Position numbers and translations under genes: made by a program. Under the pieces are notes generated by a model that saw nothing but the letters and a program-made list of their open reading frames with translations, was not told the DNA's origin and did no database searches. Shown in pieces: positions 57,865 through 64,000 of a stretch of DNA of 64,000 nucleotides (position 1 is its first letter; each line of letters opens with the position of its first letter). Source of the stretch: Atkinsonella hypoxylon (taxonomy: Eukaryota; Ascomycota; Sordariomycetes; Hypocreales; Clavicipitaceae); the NCBI GenBank assembly GCA_000729835.1, contig JFHB01000015.1, positions 124,001 through 188,000 of the forward strand, given 5' to 3'.

Positions 57865-60800
57865 AGTTTTAGTTTATTTAATTAGCTAAGTATTACCTAA
57901 ATATAAAGACTTTTACGTAAGCCTTCTAAATATCTACTTTCTTTTGTTTTAGTATTCTAACTCTTACTTTAAAGAGATTCTATATTGTTATAACTTCTAA
58001 CTAATTAATTAACCTTTAAGTAGGAAATTTAACTTCTAAAGGAAGAATAAGCTTTTAACTATAAATTAGGTAGAAAGTAGATTTACTGTATAACGCTTAT
58101 ACAGCTATATAGTCTACTAATAGTGCCTTATTTAGCAATTTAAACTACTTTCTATTAGAACCTTTTATCTTTAAAAGGGTAAATATAAGCGTTTAATAAC
58201 TAGCTTTAATAGGTAAATTAGCTTTTAGATTATATACTAATATCTTAATCCCTTTAATCCTAATAGCTTTAACTGCTTTTTTAAGATTTCTATATATTTC
58301 TAGCTCTCTATTAAAAACTAGAAATTAAAAGACTCTAAATTATATAATTAGTTTTATTAAGAACTTCTAAATAGCTGCAATATTAATATACTATATAGAG
58401 TGCACTTCTACCTATTTAGTAAGGTTATATTTTACTTCTAGAAGGTACTTAAAACTATAATTAAGTAGTATATATTAGGTATTAATGTATATTTTACTTA
58501 TTAGGTTGCTTAAAGCTACTAGTATTAATAGTTCTTTAGGCCTTTAAGAAGCAAACTTTTAGTACACTTTATAATAGAAAATTATTACTTAAACTATATT
58601 CTAGAGCTCTTTCTAAAAGTACTTAATTCTAGCTACTTAAAATATAACTTCTATACCTTTATAACCTATTTACTTATATAAAGCCTTAATAATTTTTTTC
58701 TATTGCATTAGGTCTTTAATAACTAAAGTAGAACCCTTTATTATACTAGTTAGTCTCTTTTACAATAGGCCTTTATCTAAGAAGTATTACTTAGTACTTA
58801 TATAAAGTTACTTATACTTACTCTTATCTAGATTAAATAGTCTTTATAATGTTAAAAGGAAATCTATAATTTATTAAGTTCTAGAAGTATAGTATACTTT
58901 ATTGTGCAGCTAGATCTTATTAACGTTAAGCTATAGGTTAATAAAATCTTTAATATCCCCTTTAGCTACTTAATTTAATATATTAGAAAGCCTACCTTCT
59001 TTATATAATAAAGCATTAGCTATCTTGTTCTTTTCTCCTAGAATATACTTAGCTATAAAATTAAATAGTATAATATAACTAATCTATTGCGTAATAAGTA
59101 CGCTTAGAATATTATTAATAGCGCTATTAAGCTAATATATAAGTACCTAAGAATTAGTCTTTAGAGTAAAGGGAACTCTATAGAGATAAATTTATAGCCT
59201 TCTTAATATATAAATAATAGCTCTATATTTCTGCTTTATTCTATTATACTTAATTTCTAAATTGCTCTAACATTTACTTTTATATTGTATAGAGTATTAT
59301 TGCCTATTAACAATTTATATTAAAACTGCTCTCTATTCTTTTAAGCTTATATTAACTATTAATATAATTTCCTTAGCGCTTAAGCTAAGATTAATTATTA
59401 TAAGAACTAGTGCAGTTATTATTATATACTTAAGGACCTTTATAGCGTTCTTCTAGTTTAGTCCTTAAGTCTACTTAGCACCTTTCTTAAATAAAATTAT
59501 AAGAGGCTTAGCTTTTATAGAGTAATACTATACTTAAATATAATAATAGCCTATAAGCTTAAGAAAGAATTTAACCTTAAAAACATTTTTACACTCTATT
59601 TACTCTAAAATCTTTATTACTTTTACTTCTAAAGGTTTCCTTCTATTAGTACTATATATAAATCTAATAATCTCTATAGTCTTTTAGTATAGCTTTAATT
59701 TTACAGTAGATATAGTATAACTAGCTAGCTTAATATTAATAAGGACTTTATTAATATTAATTAAATGTTCTATAATATATCTTTATATATTAAGCAACAC
59801 TTTCTCTTTATTATATATAGTAGTAAGGCCTTTTACTATAATATTGTTTAAGAAAAGCTTATAAGTGTAAAGAATTAAGTTAAAAAGAATTCTTCTTACT
59901 ATTTAAATAAACTAAGCAATAGAGTTAATTACTCCTTAAGGAAGTATATAAAGTTATAGAAGCTTTATTGCTATTAAAATTATTATTAAGTCTTTACTTT
60001 TCTCTATAAGTAGCACCTAGTTATAGCCTAACAGCAAATTAATAACTAAAAGTATCTTATATATCCTAAATTCTTCGCTAAAAGCCTTTACTCCTTCTAG
60101 AATATAGGCATTCTATATTGTAATCTTATTATAAGCTGTTATAAACAGCACTAGCTATATCTCTTTATCCTTCTTTATTACTAAAAAGTAAGGGTTTCTA
60201 TAAGATCTATAGCTCTCTTTTAATAACCTATACTAAAGCTTCTTTTTTAATAAATTAACTAGTCTCCTTTATAGGCTAATAGGTATTAGTATTAACTTTA
60301 CTTTTTAAGCTCTATAAGTAATAATATAGATAACTTAAGGCAGTATAACTAAGGGATTAATCTTTCTATACTCTAATAAGTTCTACGCTAGTGCTGCCTC
60401 TTAGTTATAAAGGATTTCCTTAAAAACATTAACTTTTTCTACTATTAAATGTTTTTACACTTATTTAACTATTTAATCTAAGTACTCTTTTGTTATTTAG
60501 AATCCTTAGGGTTTTTTGCTAAATCTTCCTATAATATATTTAGTATATTTTCTTAATTTATTTAAGTGTACTTTTACCTCTTTTTACTTCTTTTATTTCT
60601 ACTTAGAGTCTCTATTAAGTGTAAACCTATCTAAAGAAATATTATCTTTTAGTAGAATCTTATTAGCTTTTTGCTTATATAATATATTTACCTTTAGATT
60701 AATTAGTTATAATTACCTTAAGGGCTAAATCTTCTTAATAGCCTCTTTAAGTTAGCTTTTATACTAGTTAGCTATTCCCTTTATTATAAGGTTAGTAATA

Positions 60801-63270
60801 GCTATACCCTTATTCTCTATTATAGGCACTAGCTCTTTATTATTATTTAACTTAGCTTTAAGACTCTCTATAACTATTTAATTATAGACTAAATCCTTAG
60901 ATAACTTATTAATTAAGATTAAATTAACGCTAGTAGCTATTACTTTATCTATTATAGTTTTCTATTTAATACTTCTAGCAACCCTTAAGACTAATATAAT
61001 ATTACTAAAATAGCACTTTAAAAGAAGCTTACCTCCTTTATTACTATACTTAAAGGTAACTTTAGCTATATATATAAAAGGTATTTTAAGGATTAATTAT
61101 ATATATAAAGACTTTAGTGTAATATAAAAGTAAATTAGCGTTTAAACGTTTCTAAGGTATAGCTTTATTATTACCTCTCTTAACATTATAAGCTTATATA
61201 ATATAAAAGATATAGTAGTAGTCTTTTGCTTTATTAGAGTTATTTTTAAATTAAGCTCTTTAATAAAGTCCTTAGTAATAATATTCCTTTATAAACTATA
61301 ATTTATAAAACTATTAATAAATAAAGAGTTTAGGCTTTTAAGTTATACTTAAAGGTAAGGTAAGTTCTATAAATAGCTTATAATTGCTTTTAGCTTTAGA
61401 ATACTATTTAATTCTTTAATATAAAGTGTATTTACCTATAGGTCTATAATAAACTTCTTCTCTTTAATATAATTTCCTATATATTCTTATATAACATTCT
61501 ATAAATCCTTCTAGATACTACTAAGCAGCTGTTTTATGCATTTATTAGTAATATCTTCCTTATTGTCTTCTGTTGCCTCTTTAACTATAGTAGATATTAT
61601 CTTAATAATATTAATTAATTAATCTTTCTGCTCCTTAACTCTTTACCTCTTCCTTAAGATAGAATATAGAGGTATAACTTTAGCACTTATTCTATTAATA
61701 TAATAGACTTTATTAACACTATTTACTTATATTAAGTATTTATTCTCTATTACTTCTATAAGTATAAGCATTAGTTAGTATAGGTTTTATAAGCTAACTT
61801 TAATCTTTTTCTAAAAAATATCTTTAAATAATTATATAAAAAGCTATACTTTTATATCTATAAAGCTATTTTCTTTAGCTTTTTTTTCTTTTCTTTTAGC
61901 CTAGTTTTCTAAAGCTCTTTCTTACTTAATAAAGCGTTATATCTCTATAGTATAGACTCTAAAGGGCTAGGCTGTAATTCTCTCCTTAATTAGTATATAA
62001 AGAGTCCTTTTAGGTCTATATTCCTTTATCTTAAACGTTAAAGTTACTATAGTACTATTAGTAGAGTCCCTCTTAAGGATAGCTTCTAGTAGGATATATA
62101 TTAAGTAATAATTAGAAATATTAATTTTATTAAAGATTTAATCTAATATCTCTCTCTCTTTCTTACTAGGCTTTTAATAGTTTAACGTTTTTTTACTAAA
62201 TTTCTTAACTTAGAGATAATACTATTTTATAATATAGTAGTTAAAATAATTAACCTAGAACACTATAAGCCTATAAAGATAACTTTCTATACTAAGAAAG
62301 CTTTATATAAGAATAAGCAGCACTAGATTATTTAATTCTATTATTAAGATACTTACTCTTTAATTATACTTTATAAAGCTAATCTTATTGTTATACTAGT
62401 AAAACTAGTATTAATCTATATAATAACCTTTCTTACTATAGTAATAGCAGTAATGCTGCCTTATACAGCTTTTAGTTGTATAGATTCTAAAGCTCTAGGC
62501 ATTATTATATATATTAACAGCGTTAATATATATATTCTACCTTTTCTTCTTCTTCTTCCTAAATTTCTCTTTAAAAAGCTTTATAATATCTATCTTTAAA
62601 ACTGCTTACTTTATAAGTATAATCTTTATATCTTTAAACTTCTAGATTAAATTATCTATTTAATCTTTTACTTCTAAAATAGGCTATATAATTTCCTTAG
62701 CTTTATAACTAAAATCACTTATACTATAATACTTAGGACTTCTTCTGCTTAAAGGTATATAAAGGTAGTTCTTTCTATTGTTATAGAGTTTAGAATTACA
62801 GTCTTCTAGCTCTATTCTAGCTTATATATACTAGCTAAGCTACTCTAATAACTCCCTATAGAGCATTACAATAAACTTAGCTCTAGTAACTTTTATTTAA
62901 TCTATAAAGCTAGTAAGTATAGCATCTAGTAAGGCCTTATAAATATAATTAAACTAAGCAGTTACACTACGCTATATATAGAGCTTAGCGCTAATTATAG
63001 TAGCTTAATACTCTTAAAGCTAATAGAGAGTGTCTTTTATAGTTCTTAAATAGTTCCTCTTTAGGTCTTTAAGCTTCTTATTAGCTTGCTCCTTTTAATC
63101 CTAAGGAGTAGCTTTATACTAAAGCAAAAGCTGCTCTTTAGCTTCTTTCTAATTATATAAGGCAAAAATAACCTTTACGCGCTTATAGATTAATAGGTTA
63201 ACGTAACAAACAAACATCTTCTGCTAGTTTTCCTTTAGAATAGATAAGGTTTCTATCTTTAGCTTAAAGC
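57865..63270 (-). pseudogene. G2 gag-pol remnant
   Basis: The minus-strand counterpart of G1 gag-pol: gag from 63,270 downward, RT with FLNNIIVKG at about 59,826-59,858 (from FLDDI.VKG), integrase and the basic pol tail down to about 57,865. All reading frames are closed by TAG/TAA. The open frame at 60,516-60,728 is on the wrong strand and is not a gene. Confidence 0.8.
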
Positions 63271-63275
63271 TAGTG

Positions 63276-64000
63276 TGTCGCGGCGGGGTTACCCCCTTGC
63301 GCTCTTATATTAGCTTTGCAAGGGATGCTACATACAGATTTTCTCTATAAAAGTGCGCATCGCCTAGATGTTTAGATAGTTTAAGCAAGTAAGCGCATAA
63401 GCAGTTTCTGCTAGCTCTTTTTAGCTTTTGCTCTTTTCGATTAATTAATATCTTTTAGCCTGCTTTAATTTATAGCACTTAATACTTAAGAAACATTACT
63501 TTACTAACACTAACGCTTTCCTTAACTCTTTAATATATTTAGCTCCCTTTTGTGTATATATATCTTTTAAGCTGCAATTAATATTTTATTTCTGCCTTTT
63601 TTAACTATTTAATCTTCTTACTTACTATTATTTAATAGTATATACTAATAAATATCTTGCTCTCTACTAATTCTCTTTAATCTTAATGTACACTATATTA
63701 TTATCTGCTTTAGTGTAAGCTGTATAGTTATTTAGAGGTTTAGTTTTAAGGCAATAAAAATAGAGGCTTTACTAAGGACTTATTCTAATTAAAGCGCATT
63801 ATATAATTAAAAGGTTTTTTATAGAGATTCTAAAAAAAAGAAAAAAAAAGCTATTAAGTATTAGAGATAGAAGAGCACTTTAGCTTAAATATTGCTAATA
63901 TAAGAAAGAAGGAAATTATAGAGATAAAAGCTCTATATTATAAGGGATTATTTAATTAAGAGAGAAAGAAAATTTCTATAGCTTTTTTAAGCTAAAAAGG
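63276..64000 (+). mobile_element. G3: family-G gypsy, 5' LTR and start of internal region (continues past window)
   Basis: LTR 63,276-63,756 (481 bp), then leader/gag start matching G1 from 36,943 on. It inserted into G2 gag (preceding bases TAGTG) in the opposite orientation. RIP changes are heavy after the first 60 bases. Confidence 0.87.

Larger units (their letters stand above)
52943..63275 (-). mobile_element. G2: family-G gypsy, reversed, truncated in gag by G3
   Basis: 3' LTR at 52,943-53,420 (reversed), internal region 53,421-63,270. Read on the minus strand it parallels G1 from gag (the 63,240 region equals G1 near 37,870) through RT and integrase, and at 59,765 it shows the uninterrupted sequence that the solo LTR splits in G1. 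Between the end of pol (about 57,865) and the LTR it carries about 4.4 kb more. Its 5' LTR and gag start would lie beyond G3, outside the window. Confidence 0.86.

Noticed and set aside
60516..60728. 70-residue Phe/Leu-rich open frame
   Set aside because: It is antisense to G2 pol; hydrophobicity comes from AT-rich composition.
13403..64000. CRISPR arrays, bacterial operons, ribosome-binding sites or viral genomes
   Set aside because: All repeats here are LTR elements or their fragments with eukaryotic retrotransposon domains; no spaced short repeats or bacterial gene layout.

Overview
The window looks like nuclear DNA of a filamentous ascomycete (Pezizomycotina). Its genes have short introns (48-84 bases) with fungal CTAAC/CTGAC-type branch points. 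The families seen are fungal: a GMC oxidoreductase, fungal protein kinases, and a fungal PD-(D/E)XK nuclease-like protein. More than three quarters of the window is transposon DNA carrying the mark of repeat-induced point mutation (RIP): loss of CpA/TpG, excess TpA, and TAG/TAA codons in every reading frame. I cannot name the genus.

Bases 1 to about 12,290 are the gene-bearing part. In order: the 3' end of a GMC oxidoreductase gene (2-643, one intron); a 53-codon gene for a small secreted Cys-rich peptide (1894-2055); an unrecognised broken gene (2722-3398); an 83-residue Cys-rich protein with one intron (4268-4571); an intact small protein kinase (4782-5663); a probable LTR remnant (5976-6351); a minus-strand gene joining FHA, kinase and a KilA-N/APSES-like segment, broken by four in-frame TAG codons (8781-6778); a divergently placed basic, probably nuclear protein (9117-9980); and a minus-strand two-exon PD-(D/E)XK nuclease-like gene (11980-10586). 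Two kinases, a nuclease-like protein and a nuclear basic protein side by side look like accessory, fast-evolving content. No functional link between them is shown.

From about 12,290 to the end I find no intact gene. A probable MITE (12,513-12,731) and fragments of two LTR families come first. Next are copies of a Ty1/copia family (C1 reversed 13,403-21,217; C2 forward 21,586-29,393, with a 5-base target duplication; C3 forward 30,249-36,465, cut short; a solo LTR 41,371-42,064, also with a target duplication). There are copies of a Ty3/gypsy family G (G0 pieces, G1 36,466-43,984, G2 reversed 52,943-63,275, G3 63,276 to the window end). A second gypsy family D encodes a chromodomain (D1a 43,985-44,970; D1b 44,971-52,942).

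The order of junctions gives a nest: G0 holds C2 and C3, C3 holds G1, G1 holds D1a, D1a holds D1b, D1b's 3' LTR holds G2, and G2 holds G3. C1 and C2 lie head to head as a near-palindrome of about 16 kb. All TE reading frames are broken, so the cluster is a RIP-silenced, probably heterochromatic block bordering an accessory gene region.
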